Below are positions 35,392-44,660 of a DNA stretch of 64,000 bases, one piece after another. The translations under genes were made by a program, and so were the position numbers. A model generated the notes under the pieces. The model was not told the DNA's origin, did not search any database, and saw only the letters and a program-made list of their open reading frames with translations. The stretch is from Chloroflexota bacterium (GTDB taxonomy: Bacteria; Chloroflexota; Anaerolineae; Aggregatilineales; Phototrophicaceae). The DNA lies in assembly GCA_016223085.1 (NCBI GenBank), contig JACRPS010000008.1, positions 124,001 to 188,000 on the forward strand, written 5' to 3'. Numbering within the stretch: the stretch's first letter is position 1; each line of letters starts with the position of its first letter.

Positions 35392-36219
35392 TTACCGCGC
35401 ACGCCGGCGGACGATGAAACGGTCGGTGCGGCGGTTGACGCGGGTGCGTTTACCCATCGCCGGCTTGCCCCAGGGCGTCTTCGGCCCTGGCATCCCGATG
35501 GGCGAGCGGCCTTCACCACCGCCGTGAGGGTGCGCGCCGGGGTCCATCGCAATACCGCGAACCGTCGGGCGCCAGCCCATCCAGCGGCGGCGGCCAGCCT
35601 TGCCCAGTTTGATGTTGCCGTGATCGGTGTTGCCGACCTGGCCGATGGTTGCCATGCAGCGGTCGTTAATCAGCCGAACTTCGCCGCTGGGCATCCGCAC
35701 CTGGGCGTAACTGCCTTCCTTCGCCACCAACTGCGCCGAGACGCCCGCCGAACGAGCGATCTGGCCGCCCCGGCCCGGCTCAAACTCGATGTTGTGGATG
35801 AGCGTGCCCACCGGAATATCGCGGATGGGCAGGGCATCCCCCACACGCAGTTCGGCCTGGTCGCCGCTGCCAACGCGGTCGCCCACCTTCAGCCCCAGCG
35901 GGGCGATGATGTAGCGGCGTTCGCCGTCCGGGAACTCGATCAGGGCGATACGCGCCGAGCGATTCGGGTCGTATTCGATGGCGATCACGGTCGCCGGGCT
36001 GTCCAGGCGGTCGCGCTTGAAGTCAATGATGCGGTAACGGCGCTTGTGGCCGCCGCCACGATGGCGCACGGTCAGCCGCCCCTGGTTGTTACGCCCGCCG
36101 CGTTTGCGGATCGCTTCGGTCAGCGACCGTTCCGGTTTGGACTTGGTGATTTCCTCAAATGTGTGGCCCGTCATCCCCCGGCGGCCTGCCGAGGTGGGCT
36201 TGTATACTTTAACCGGCAT
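35392..36219 (-). CDS. rplB: 50S ribosomal protein L2
   Basis: 275 aa. Conserved [23 protein letters not shown], and C-terminal [36 protein letters not shown] with the universal histidine near the peptidyl transferase centre. Follows rplW by 14 bases. Confidence 0.98.
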   Translation of the reverse strand: MPVKVYKPTSAGRRGMTGHTFEEITKSKPERSLTEAIRKRGGRNNQGRLTVRHRGGGHKRRYRIIDFKRDRLDSPATVIAIEYDPNRSARIALIEFPDGERRYIIAPLGLKVGDRVGSGDQAELRVGDALPIRDIPVGTLIHNIEFEPGRGGQIARSAGVSAQLVAKEGSYAQVRMPSGEVRLINDRCMATIGQVGNTDHGNIKLGKAGRRRWMGWRPTVRGIAMDPGAHPHGGGEGRSPIGMPGPKTPWGKPAMGKRTRVNRRTDRFIVRRRAR

Positions 36220-36233
36220 AATCTCTACCCCAC

Positions 36234-36536
36234 CTACAGGTTGAATAACTCAATCTTGTGGCCGGGTTGGAGCGTCACGATGGCTTTCTTCCACTGGCGC
36301 GAGCGCAGATACCAGCGGCGTCCCCGCTGCGAGCGCTTGGCCGGCATAATCATCGTGCGGACTTTGGCGACCTTGATGTCGTTGGGGAACACCAGCTCAA
36401 CCGCCTCCTTGATCTGAATCTTGTTGGCGTTGGGGTGTACCTCAAACACGTACTGATTGAGTTCGTCCGATTGGATACTCGACTTTTCGGTGATGACCGG
36501 ACGGATAATCACGTCATACGGGTGCAGCTCGGCCAT
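36234..36536 (-). CDS. rplW: 50S ribosomal protein L23
   Basis: 100 aa. [45 protein letters not shown]-terminal [22 protein letters not shown]. Tunnel-exit docking site for trigger factor. One base separates it from rplD. Confidence 0.98.
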   Translation of the reverse strand: MAELHPYDVIIRPVITEKSSIQSDELNQYVFEVHPNANKIQIKEAVELVFPNDIKVAKVRTMIMPAKRSQRGRRWYLRSRQWKKAIVTLQPGHKIELFNL

Positions 36537-36537
36537 C

Positions 36538-37176
36538 TTACTCTTCTTCCTTCCGTCCCCACAGGGCCTTAATCACGTCCAGCGCGTCCAGGGGGACAAT
36601 CACCTTGTCGAACCGGAGCAGATCGCGCATGTTCAGGTAGTTCACCCGCAGGTAACGCACGTCGTCCAGGTTTCGGATGCTGCGTTCGACATTATCATTG
36701 TGGTCGGCCAGCAGCACCAGCGCGCTGGCGTCCTTGCCGGCCACCGCATCAAGCGCCGCCCGCATGGCTTTCGTCTTGGGCGCGTCCAGCGTTACCCGGT
36801 CCACGAACACCAACTGGTTATCGCGGGCGAGGGCGCTGAGGGCGCAGCGAATGGCCTGCTGGCGCATTTTGCGCGGCATATCCTTGATGTACTTGTGCGG
36901 CTTCGGCCCCTTCGGGCGGCCACCGCCAACAAACTGCGTCGCATCGCGCGAACCGTGACGGGCGCGGCCCGTGCCTTTCTGGCGGTACCACTTGGCCGAG
37001 GTGCGGTTGACTTCGCCGCGACGCTGCGTGCTGGCCGTGCCCAGACGGGCATGAGCCATCTGACGCACGTAAGCCTGGTGCATCAGACCGGTGTTGATTT
37101 CAACTTCGAAAATATCGGCGGGCAGGTCAATCGTGCTGACCTGTTGGCCGCTGAGATTCACAACTGGAGCTTGCAT
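36538..37176 (-). CDS. rplD: 50S ribosomal protein L4
   Basis: 212 aa. Loop [35 protein letters not shown] reaches into the exit tunnel. In E. coli L4 represses its own S10 operon; whether that applies here is unknown. Overlapping-type spacing with rplW and 20 bases from rplC. Confidence 0.98.
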   Translation of the reverse strand: MQAPVVNLSGQQVSTIDLPADIFEVEINTGLMHQAYVRQMAHARLGTASTQRRGEVNRTSAKWYRQKGTGRARHGSRDATQFVGGGRPKGPKPHKYIKDMPRKMRQQAIRCALSALARDNQLVFVDRVTLDAPKTKAMRAALDAVAGKDASALVLLADHNDNVERSIRNLDDVRYLRVNYLNMRDLLRFDKVIVPLDALDVIKALWGRKEEE

Positions 37177-37196
37177 GGTTCCGATCTCCTCTCGCC

Positions 37197-37835
37197 TTAA
37201 CCGCGACGCACGCGCGCCGGTTTAATCATGACGATGCCGCCGTTCGCGCCGGGAATCGATCCCCGCACGGCGAGAAGATTCTTGTCCGGGTCCACGACGA
37301 CCACTTCCAGGTTCTCAATCGTCACACGTTCCGAACCCATGTGGCCGGGGAAGCGTTTACCCTTAAGCGTGCGCCCTGGGAAGGTGTTCATACCCGCTGA
37401 ACCGGGGGCGCGGGTGCGGTCAGACGCGCCGTGAGTCTTCGGCTGGCGGTTGAAGTTGTGGCGCTTGATGCCACCCTGGAACCCCCGGCCTTTGCTGGTG
37501 CCAATCACGTCCACGCGCTCGCCTTTGACGAACACGTCCGCCTTAATCACCTGCCCCTCGCTGACATCCACGTCGCCATCCTTAACGCGGAACTCGCGCA
37601 GGTAGCGCAGCGCGGGCAGGTTATTTCGCTGCAGATGACCCAACTGGCCTTTGGTCAGGCGCTGCGGCTTGGTTTCAGCGAAACCTAGCTGCACCGCCTT
37701 GTAGCCGTCTTTCTCCGCCGTGCGCACTTGCGTCACGTAGCAGGGGCCAGCCTGAATGACGGTCACGGGGATGACGTCCCCCTTCTCGTCAAAAATCTGG
37801 GTCATGCCCACTTTCTTGCCAATAATACCCTTCAT
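37197..37835 (-). CDS. rplC: 50S ribosomal protein L3
   Basis: 212 aa from ATG at 37835 (MKGIIGKKVGMTQIFDEKGDVIPVTVIQAG), the family start; the track adds 15 codons. Methylated-Gln region KGRGFQGGIKRHNFNRQPKTHGASD and GRTLKGKRFPGHMG are present. The 108-base gap to rpsJ has a loose GAAGGCG/CGCCTTC inverted repeat and no family 1 or 2 element. Confidence 0.98.
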   Translation of the reverse strand: MKGIIGKKVGMTQIFDEKGDVIPVTVIQAGPCYVTQVRTAEKDGYKAVQLGFAETKPQRLTKGQLGHLQRNNLPALRYLREFRVKDGDVDVSEGQVIKADVFVKGERVDVIGTSKGRGFQGGIKRHNFNRQPKTHGASDRTRAPGSAGMNTFPGRTLKGKRFPGHMGSERVTIENLEVVVVDPDKNLLAVRGSIPGANGGIVMIKPARVRRG

Positions 37836-37943
37836 TGCCTGTTGCCTTTCCCGAAGGCGCCGCGGCCTGCAAATGCCCATCCGACGCCTTCATCAGCTCT
37901 CATTGCGCAGCGGCGGACGGTGCCAGCGCCCGCATACGCCCTC

Positions 37944-38249
37944 TTACTTCACAACGATATCCACGCCTGCCGGCAGGTTCAGGCGCATCAGCGCATCAAT
38001 GGTCTTGCTATCCGGGTCAAGCACATCCACCAGCCGCTTGTGGGTGCGGATTTCGAAGTGCTCCTGCGAGTCCTTGTCAATGAACGGGCTGCGCCGCACG
38101 GTGAACCGTTCGATCTTGGTGGGCAGGGGCACGGGGCCAACCACACGCGCGCCGGTGCGTTCCGCCGTTTCCACGATGCGCTGCACCGACTGGTCAAGCA
38201 CCCGGTGGTCATACGCCTTCAGCCAGATACGAATTTTGTTCCTAACCAT
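37944..38249 (-). CDS. rpsJ: 30S ribosomal protein S10
   Basis: 101 aa. [69 protein letters not shown] is diagnostic. Heads the S10 block and also serves as NusE in antitermination. A family 1 palindrome separates it from tuf. Confidence 0.98.
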   Translation of the reverse strand: MVRNKIRIWLKAYDHRVLDQSVQRIVETAERTGARVVGPVPLPTKIERFTVRRSPFIDKDSQEHFEIRTHKRLVDVLDPDSKTIDALMRLNLPAGVDIVVK

Positions 38250-38278
38250 AGTTTTGCCTCTATACCAGTCCGGCGTGT

Positions 38279-38307
38279 GTAGGGGCGGGTCTGAGACCCG
38301 CCCCTAC
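38279..38307. repeat. family 1 palindrome, copy 10 (GTCTGAGAC core)
   Basis: GTAGGGGCGGGTCTGAGACC..., perfect 29 bp, in the tuf-rpsJ gap. Confidence 0.92.
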
Positions 38308-38331
38308 GGCATTACCGGATATACTCTGGTG

Positions 38332-39525
38332 TTACTCCAGAATTTCGGTGATGACACCCGCGCCGACAGTCAGACCGCCTTCACGGATAGCGAACTTCGA
38401 CCCCTTTTCCAGAGCGACCGGCGTAATCAGTTCGACTTCCAGGTTCACGCTGTCGCCCGGCATGACCATTTCCACGCCCTTCGGCAGTTGGATGGTGCCG
38501 GTTACGTCCATCGTGCGGATGTAGAACTGCGGGCGGTAGCCGGGGAAGAAGGCCTTGTGGCGGCCACCCTCGTCCTTGCGCAGCACGTACACTTCGCTCA
38601 TGAAGCGCTTGTGCGGGGTGATGCTCTTGGGCTTCGCCAGCACCATACCCCGTTCCACGTCTTCGCGCGTCACACCACGCAGCAGAATACCGGCGTTGTC
38701 GCCAGCGTCAGCGGAGTCAAGTTCCTTGTGGAACATTTCGATGCCGGTGACGACGGTCTTGACGATCTCATCACGCAGGCCGATGATTTCCACTTCCTCA
38801 CCTTTGGTCAGACGGCCACGCTCAACACGGCCCGTCACCACCGTACCACGACCCTTGATCGAGAACACGTCTTCGACCGGCATCAGGAACGGCTTGTCCA
38901 CTTCGCGCACCGGCGTCGGAATGAAGGCGTCCACCGCGTCCATCAGTTGCAGGATGCTCTGGTATTCCGGCGCGTTCGGGTCAGTGCTGTCCGACTCGTT
39001 GGCGGCCAGGGCCGAACCACGCACAATCGGGGTTTCCGACGAGAATCCGTAGCTTTCCAGCAGTTCGCGCAGTTCCAGTTCGACCAGTTCCAGCAGTTCG
39101 GGGTCGTCCATCTGGTCAATCTTGTTCAGATACACGACCATCGCGGGCACTTCCACCTGGCGGGCCAGCAGCACGTGTTCGCGCGTCTGCGGCATCGGGC
39201 CGTCGGGCGCGCTTACAACCAGGATGGCGCCGTCCATCTGCGCCGCGCCGGTGATCATGTTCTTGATGTAGTCACGGTGTCCGGGGCAGTCCACGTGCGC
39301 ATAGTGGCGCGCGTCGGTCTCATATTCCACGTGCCGGATGTTGATCGTGATACCACGAGCCTTCTCTTCCGGCGCGTTGTCAATATCATCGTATTTCATC
39401 CGGGCGGCCTTGCCCTTCAGCGCCAGCACTTTCGTGATAGCCGCCGTGAGGGTGGTCTTGCCGTGATCGACGTGACCAATCGTGCCGATGTTCACGTGGG
39501 GCTTGGTACGCTCAAACTTGCTCAT
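38332..39525 (-). CDS. tuf: elongation factor Tu
   Basis: GTPase that brings aminoacyl-tRNA to the ribosome, 397 aa. G1 GHVDHGKT, G2 region RGITI, G3 DCPGH, G4 NKID; C-terminal [23 protein letters not shown] at 39525 gives the usual [19 protein letters not shown]; the track's longer start runs into the family 1 palindrome. Only tuf copy visible in the window. Confidence 0.98.
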   Translation of the reverse strand: MSKFERTKPHVNIGTIGHVDHGKTTLTAAITKVLALKGKAARMKYDDIDNAPEEKARGITINIRHVEYETDARHYAHVDCPGHRDYIKNMITGAAQMDGAILVVSAPDGPMPQTREHVLLARQVEVPAMVVYLNKIDQMDDPELLELVELELRELLESYGFSSETPIVRGSALAANESDSTDPNAPEYQSILQLMDAVDAFIPTPVREVDKPFLMPVEDVFSIKGRGTVVTGRVERGRLTKGEEVEIIGLRDEIVKTVVTGIEMFHKELDSADAGDNAGILLRGVTREDVERGMVLAKPKSITPHKRFMSEVYVLRKDEGGRHKAFFPGYRPQFYIRTMDVTGTIQLPKGVEMVMPGDSVNLEVELITPVALEKGSKFAIREGGLTVGAGVITEILE

Positions 39526-39576
39526 TGTGTTTCTTTCCTTTTCCTCTGATTTACACTCAGACGTTTTTGCTGTTTC

Positions 39577-39605
39577 GTAGGGACATGGCGCTGCCATGTC
39601 CCTAC
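39577..39605. repeat. family 1 palindrome, copy 11 (ATGGCGCTGCCAT core)
   Basis: GTAGGGACATGGCGCTGCCA..., 29 bp, in the fusA-tuf gap. Confidence 0.9.
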
Positions 39606-39621
39606 ACCGAATTAACGAACC

Positions 39622-41733
39622 TTAGCGGCCACCCCTGATGACTTCATCCGCGATGTTTTGCGGTGCGATGGAGTACTTTTCGAACTCCATCGTGAAGCTG
39701 CCGCGTCCCTGCGTCATGTTACGCAGTTGGGTGGCATAGCCGAACATCTCACCCAGCGGCACGGAGGCGCGTACGGAAGTCGTGCCCGCGCCGCGTGGTT
39801 CCATCCCAACGATGATGCCGCGCCGCGCCGACAGGTCACCGACAATCGTGCCGGTGAATTCCTCCGGCACAACCACTTCGACCTTCATGGTCGGCTCCAG
39901 CAGCACCGGGCCAGCTTTCTGCACGCCTTCCTTGAGGCACATCGAACCGGCGACCTTAAACGCCATTTCCGACGAGTCCACTTCGTGGAATGCGCCATCC
40001 ACCAGGCGGGCCTTGATGCCGACCATCGGGTAACCCGCGATCACACCGCCCTGCAGCGCATCGCGCACGCCGTTACGCGCCGCCGGAACAAACTCCTTCG
40101 GAATCGAGCCACCCTTGATGGCGTCCTCGAACAGCCAGTCTTCACCCGGCGGGAGCGCGGCGCGCTCCTCGTCGGTCAGCGGCTCGAACTCAAACACCAC
40201 GCGGGCGTACTGGCCGCTGCCGCCGGTCTGCCGTTTGAAGGTGGTATCCTGCCGCACATGCCGGGTGATCGTTTCGCGGTAAGCCACGCGCGGACGGCCA
40301 ACGGTCGCCTGCACGTTAAACTCGCGGAACATCCGGTCAACCAGCACTTCGAGGTGCAGTTCGCCCATACCCTTGATCTTGGTCTGGCCGAGTTTGTCGT
40401 CCACCTCGATCTTGAAGGTCGGGTCTTCTTCCGCCAGCCGCCGCAGCGCGATACCCATCTTGTCCTGGTCAGCCTTGCTGTTGGGTTCGATGGACAGTTC
40501 GATAACGGGTTCGGGGAAGCTGATCTTCTCCAGCACAATCGGGTGGTTCGGGTCGCACAGCGTATCGCCGGTGAACGTTTCCTTCAGGCCGAGGATGGCG
40601 GCGATGTCGCCGGCGTGGACTTCTTCCACGTCCTCGCGCCGGTCCGCAAACATCCGCACGATCCGGCCAATACGTTCGCGTTCGCCCTTGGTGCTGTTCA
40701 GCAGCGTCGTACCGGTGCGAACCACACCGGAGTACACGCGGAAGAAAGCCAGACGGCCCACATACGGGTCGGTCAGGATTTTGAACACCAGCGCCGACAC
40801 CGGCTGGCTGTCGGACGCTTCGCGCACCACCGGTTCGTCGGTCTTGGGATGCGTGCCATGCACCGGCGGGATGTCCAGCGGTGACGGCAGCAGTTCCACG
40901 ACCTTATCCAGCATGAGCTGCACGCCCTTGTTCTTCAGCGACGAGCCGCACAGCACCGGCTGAATTTTGCCGGAGATGGTGCCGGCACGCAGCGCGCCCA
41001 GCAGTTCGTCGTTGGTGACTTCTTCCTCCATCAGGTATTTTTCGGTCAGGTAGTCGTCGTTTTCGACGATCTTCTCAACCATTTCCTGACGGCGGGTTTC
41101 GGCCTGCTCCCGGTAGTTTTCCGGGATCGGATGTTCCTGAATGTCCGTGCCTTCGTCGTTGCCGTAGGTGTACAGCTTCATCCCAATCAGGTCAATGATG
41201 CCGCCGAAGTCCGGCCCTTCGCCGTAAGGCATCTGGATCGGAACCGGGTTGCCGTTCACGCGGTCAACAATCATGTCCACGCAGCGCCAGAAGTTCGCGC
41301 CAACGCGGTCCATCTTGTTGACAAAGCAGATGCGCGGCACGCCATAGGCATTGGCCTGACGCCACACGGTTTCCGACTGTGGCTCAACGCCGGCAACGGC
41401 GTCAAACACAACCACACCGCCATCCAGCACGCGCAGGCTGCGCTGTACTTCGGCAGTGAAGTCCACGTGGCCGGGGGTATCAATGATGTTGATCTGGTGC
41501 CCCTTCCAGGCGGCAGTCACGGCGGCAGCGGTGATGGTAATCCCGCGCTCGCGCTCCTGCTCCATGTAGTCGGTGGTGGCCGCGCCTTCGTGTACTTCAC
41601 CAACCTTGTGAATCATGCCGGTGTAATACAGCACGCGCTCGGTCGTCGTCGTTTTACCGGCGTCAATGTGCGCGATGATGCCGATGTTGCGGACCTTATT
41701 CAGATCAAGTACCGTTTCAGCTTTCTTCGCCAT
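39622..41733 (-). CDS. fusA: elongation factor G
   Basis: Translocation GTPase, 703 aa. G1 [12 protein letters not shown], switch [10 protein letters not shown]3 DTPGHVDF, G4 NKMDR; domain [13 protein letters not shown], domain [18 protein letters not shown] and the C-terminal [14 protein letters not shown]. Normal length. Second-to-last gene of the str block, between rpsG and tuf. Confidence 0.98.
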   Translation of the reverse strand: MAKKAETVLDLNKVRNIGIIAHIDAGKTTTTERVLYYTGMIHKVGEVHEGAATTDYMEQERERGITITAAAVTAAWKGHQINIIDTPGHVDFTAEVQRSLRVLDGGVVVFDAVAGVEPQSETVWRQANAYGVPRICFVNKMDRVGANFWRCVDMIVDRVNGNPVPIQMPYGEGPDFGGIIDLIGMKLYTYGNDEGTDIQEHPIPENYREQAETRRQEMVEKIVENDDYLTEKYLMEEEVTNDELLGALRAGTISGKIQPVLCGSSLKNKGVQLMLDKVVELLPSPLDIPPVHGTHPKTDEPVVREASDSQPVSALVFKILTDPYVGRLAFFRVYSGVVRTGTTLLNSTKGERERIGRIVRMFADRREDVEEVHAGDIAAILGLKETFTGDTLCDPNHPIVLEKISFPEPVIELSIEPNSKADQDKMGIALRRLAEEDPTFKIEVDDKLGQTKIKGMGELHLEVLVDRMFREFNVQATVGRPRVAYRETITRHVRQDTTFKRQTGGSGQYARVVFEFEPLTDEERAALPPGEDWLFEDAIKGGSIPKEFVPAARNGVRDALQGGVIAGYPMVGIKARLVDGAFHEVDSSEMAFKVAGSMCLKEGVQKAGPVLLEPTMKVEVVVPEEFTGTIVGDLSARRGIIVGMEPRGAGTTSVRASVPLGEMFGYATQLRNMTQGRGSFTMEFEKYSIAPQNIADEVIRGGR

Positions 41734-41740
41734 GTATCTC

Positions 41741-41850
41741 TCTTAGCTCTTAGCCTTTAGCTGTTAGCGATCAGCAATCCCGTGCGTTCCAACTTCACCG
41801 TCAACCGCGTTCCGTCCAGAGCCAAATGCTAACGGCCAATCGCCAACTGT
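41741..41850. repeat. family 2 heptamer-arm element g (degenerate)
   Basis: Left TTAGCTCTTAGCCTTTAGCTGTTAGCGATCAGCAATC, right GCTAACGGCCAATCGCCAACTG, with ~50 bases of unrelated sequence between. Fills the fusA-rpsG gap. Confidence 0.7.
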
Positions 41851-41853
41851 CGC

Positions 41854-42321
41854 CTACCGGAAATGTGCGAAGGCGCGGTTCGCCTCGGCCATCCGGTGCG
41901 TATCATCTTTCTTCTTAATCGAAGCGCCCTGACCAGCGGCGGCGTCCATCAGTTCAGCCGCCAGCTTTTCGGCCATGTTGCGGCCACCCCGGTTGCGGGA
42001 GTTTTCCAGAATCCAGCGCATCGCCAGGGTTGTCCCGCGGTAGTGCGCCACTTCCACCGGCACCTGATAGGTCGAACCACCGACGCGCATCGGCTTCACT
42101 TCCACCGACGGCGCCACGTTGCGCAGCGCCTGCTCGAAGACCTCCACCGGGTCGCGCTTCAGACGTTCCTCGATGATGTCCATCGCCTGGTACATCAACC
42201 GCTGTGCGGTGGACTTTTTGCCGCCGTACATCATGCGGTTGATGAGCATGGTGATCTGCACGTTGTTGTACTTCTGGTCCGGCGGGACTTCGCGCCGGGC
42301 CGGGCGATTTCTTCTCGGCAT
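41854..42321 (-). CDS. rpsG: 30S ribosomal protein S7
   Basis: 155 aa. MPRRNRPARREVPPDQKYNNVQITMLINRMMYGGKKSTAQRLMYQAMDII; VPVEVAHYRGTTLAMRWIL; ends MAEANRAFAHFR. Primary assembly protein of the 30S head and str-operon autoregulator in E. coli. 20 bases after rpsL. Confidence 0.98.
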   Translation of the reverse strand: MPRRNRPARREVPPDQKYNNVQITMLINRMMYGGKKSTAQRLMYQAMDIIEERLKRDPVEVFEQALRNVAPSVEVKPMRVGGSTYQVPVEVAHYRGTTLAMRWILENSRNRGGRNMAEKLAAELMDAAAGQGASIKKKDDTHRMAEANRAFAHFR

Positions 42322-42341
42322 AACCGATTACCCTCTCTACC

Positions 42342-42782
42342 TTACTTCTTCGCGGCTGCTGCGCCCGCCTTCGGACGCTTGGTGCCGTATTTGCTGCGGC
42401 CCTGTTCGCGGTTCTTCACGCCATCCGTGTCCAGCGTGCCGCGCACGATGTGGTAGCGAACGCCGGGCAGGTCCTTCACACGACCACCACGCACCAGCAC
42501 CACGCTGTGCTCCTGGAGGCTGTGCCCTTCGCCGGGGATATACGCCGTGACCTCGATCTGATTGCTCAGCCGAACGCGCGCAACCTTCCGCAAAGCCGAA
42601 TTCGGCTTCTTGGGGGTCATGGTCTTCACGACCGTGCATACACCGCGCTTCTGCGGAGCGCCTTTACGCCGCCGGGTGCGCTTCTGCGTGAAGGCATTCA
42701 GCGTGTATTGCAGCGCCGGGGCCTTGGATTTGGACTTTTTATCCTGGCGGCCCTTCCGCACCAACTGGTTGATTGTTGGCAT
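42342..42782 (-). CDS. rpsL: 30S ribosomal protein S12
   Basis: 146 aa. [13 protein letters not shown] start with GGAGA 6 bases upstream. Streptomycin-region motifs [16 protein letters not shown] and [21 protein letters not shown] are intact (Lys at the common resistance position). C-terminal Ala/Lys-rich tail is longer than in E. coli. First gene of the superoperon; the track's ORF includes 13 extra leader codons. Confidence 0.98.
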   Translation of the reverse strand: MPTINQLVRKGRQDKKSKSKAPALQYTLNAFTQKRTRRRKGAPQKRGVCTVVKTMTPKKPNSALRKVARVRLSNQIEVTAYIPGEGHSLQEHSVVLVRGGRVKDLPGVRYHIVRGTLDTDGVKNREQGRSKYGTKRPKAGAAAAKK

Positions 42783-42821
42783 AGTATTCTCCGAAACTGA
42801 TAACTCTTTTTGGACACGCAA

Positions 42822-42850
42822 ACGGGCGTATCTAATAGCAGAACGCCCGT
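42822..42850 (-). promoter_or_regulatory. leader hairpin upstream of rpsL
   Basis: ACGGGCGT / ACGCCCGT, an 8-bp stem with 13-base loop, ~40 bases upstream of the rpsL start in the minus-strand 5' leader. Confidence 0.6.
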
Positions 42851-42969
42851 ATCCGTCTTCATCGAAGGCGAGCTACCCCAACGGCGCGGGACGCTTTCGC
42901 CACCATACGCTCAGTTCGGATTGCCATTGCCTCGACGTGGAGGTTGGAATCCGTCTTATGCGGGTTGAA

Positions 42970-42998
42970 ATGGTATCAGTTCTGGCGTCCAGAGTCAA
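42970..42998 (-). promoter_or_regulatory. candidate promoter of the str-S10-spc superoperon
   Basis: On the minus strand TTGACT, 17-base spacer, TACCAT, about 190 bases upstream of the rpsL ATG. It is the best -35/-10 pair I can find in the 352-base divergent gap between rpsL and the MFS gene, which otherwise has no ORF. Confidence 0.5.
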
Positions 42999-43134
42999 GA
43001 TACGGTGGGCAGAATCTTTCAAGTATTTTTAAACACAGGGGATAAAACGGTGGACCATCACAGGCTGAGTTGCGGAAGCAGCATATTTGTGCCACATGTA
43101 GGGGTATGACTGCCATCCACAAGGAGCTTCCTGT

Positions 43135-44436
43135 ATGCATCGCCGCTACCGCTGGTTCATCGTCGCCGTCTTTTTTGCCTTTATGCTGCTACACCAATCC
43201 GACAAGCTGCTGATCGGCCCGCTGACGACGCCGATCATGGAGGAATTTAACCTGGACGAAGCTCAGATGGGCGCGGTCTTCACCGGCGCGTTAATCGTCG
43301 GCGCGGTCTTTTATCCGCTGTGGGGCTATCTGTACGACCGCTTCGCCCGCGCCAGACTGCTGGCGCTGGCCTCGTTCATCTGGGGCGCGACAACCTGGTT
43401 GAGCGCCATCGCCCCGACTTACTCCAGCTTTCTGGCGACCCGCGCCTCCACCGGCGTGGACGATTCCAGCTATCCCGGCCTGTTCAGCCTGGTGTCGGAC
43501 TACTTTGGTCCGGAGATGCGCGGCAAGGTCTACGGCCTGCTCAACCTGACCGCGCCGCTGGGCTACATGATCGGGCTGGCGCTGGCGCTGCTGCTGGGGC
43601 CGGCGCTGGGCTGGCGCAACATTTTTTTCATCACCGGCGCGGTTGGGCTGGTGCTGGCAGCGGTGATTTTCTTCACCGTGCGGGAAGCACCGCGCGGCCA
43701 GGCCGAGCCGGAACTGGCCGGGCTGGAACAGATCGCGGTCTACAAATTTAACCTGGCAACCGCGCGGTCGCTGCTGCACAAACGCACGCTGCTGCCACTG
43801 TTTGTGCAGGGGTTCTTCGGCGTCTTCCCCTGGAACGTGATTTCGTCGTGGTTCTTCCGTTATCTCGAAACCGAGCGCGGCTATTCGTCCGATCTGATCT
43901 TCCCGATGATGGCGATAGCGGTGCTGTTTATGGCAGCGGGCAACGTACTCGGCGGGGCGCTGGGGGACTGGCTGTTTAAACGCACGCGGCGCGGTCGGCT
44001 GATCGTATGTACGGCGGGTGTGTTCACCGGCGCGGCGCTGCTGTTCCTGACCATTAACGTGCCGCTGGCGAACACGCTGCTGTTCGCTGCGCTGCTGTGC
44101 CTGACGGCGCTGTTTATCCCTTTCTCCGGCCCGAACGTGATCTCGACCGTCCATGACATCACCCAGCCGGAAGCCCGCAGCACAGCGCTGGCGATCCAGT
44201 ATTTCATCGAATCCAGCGGCGCGGCGTTGGCCCCGCTGATCGTTGGCCTGATTGCCCGGCAGACGACGCTGACCGACGCGATTCTGCTGATCTGCGTATC
44301 TACCTGGCTGGTGTGCGGCGTGGTGCTGCTGATCGCCACGCGACTCGTGCCGCGCGACATCGAGGCGCTGCGCCAGGAGATGCGCGACCGGCGGCGCGAA
44401 TCGCAGGAGTTGATGCAGCCGGCACGCGGGCTGTAG
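43135..44436 (+). CDS. MFS transporter
   Basis: Major facilitator superfamily permease, 433 aa, twelve predicted TM helices. N-terminal half has the loop 2-3 motif GYLYDRFARARLLALA; SSYPGLFSLVSDYFGPEMRGKVYG resembles the spinster/sugar-phosphate antiporter subfamily. Substrate unknown. AAGGAG lies 9 bases before the ATG. Divergent from rpsL and alone. Confidence 0.93.
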   Translation: MHRRYRWFIVAVFFAFMLLHQSDKLLIGPLTTPIMEEFNLDEAQMGAVFTGALIVGAVFYPLWGYLYDRFARARLLALASFIWGATTWLSAIAPTYSSFLATRASTGVDDSSYPGLFSLVSDYFGPEMRGKVYGLLNLTAPLGYMIGLALALLLGPALGWRNIFFITGAVGLVLAAVIFFTVREAPRGQAEPELAGLEQIAVYKFNLATARSLLHKRTLLPLFVQGFFGVFPWNVISSWFFRYLETERGYSSDLIFPMMAIAVLFMAAGNVLGGALGDWLFKRTRRGRLIVCTAGVFTGAALLFLTINVPLANTLLFAALLCLTALFIPFSGPNVISTVHDITQPEARSTALAIQYFIESSGAALAPLIVGLIARQTTLTDAILLICVSTWLVCGVVLLIATRLVPRDIEALRQEMRDRRRESQELMQPARGL

Positions 44437-44448
44437 GCGGCGAACCTA

Positions 44449-44491
44449 ACCGGCAGATACGGGCCGCCATTCGCCTGCCGGTCTCTTCTTT
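44449..44491 (+). terminator. probable terminator after the MFS gene
   Basis: ACCGGCAG / CTGCCGGT stem with an 18-base loop followed by CTCTTCTTT. The next bases to 44660 contain a short CAGCTAAAAGCTAACC piece resembling a family 2 arm and no ORF. Confidence 0.6.
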
Positions 44492-44660
44492 AATATAATC
44501 ATTATCTAGGCGCAATCTCATCACGGGTGTTACAGCGTAAAATGAAATAAGTTGGCGGTTGGCAAAAACAGTGGTTCTGCAATCAGGCAGTCGTTCTGAC
44601 AATAGGCTTCCAGCTAAAAGCTAACCGCCGCCAGTCATGAGCCGCCGGGGAGTGTAAGGT

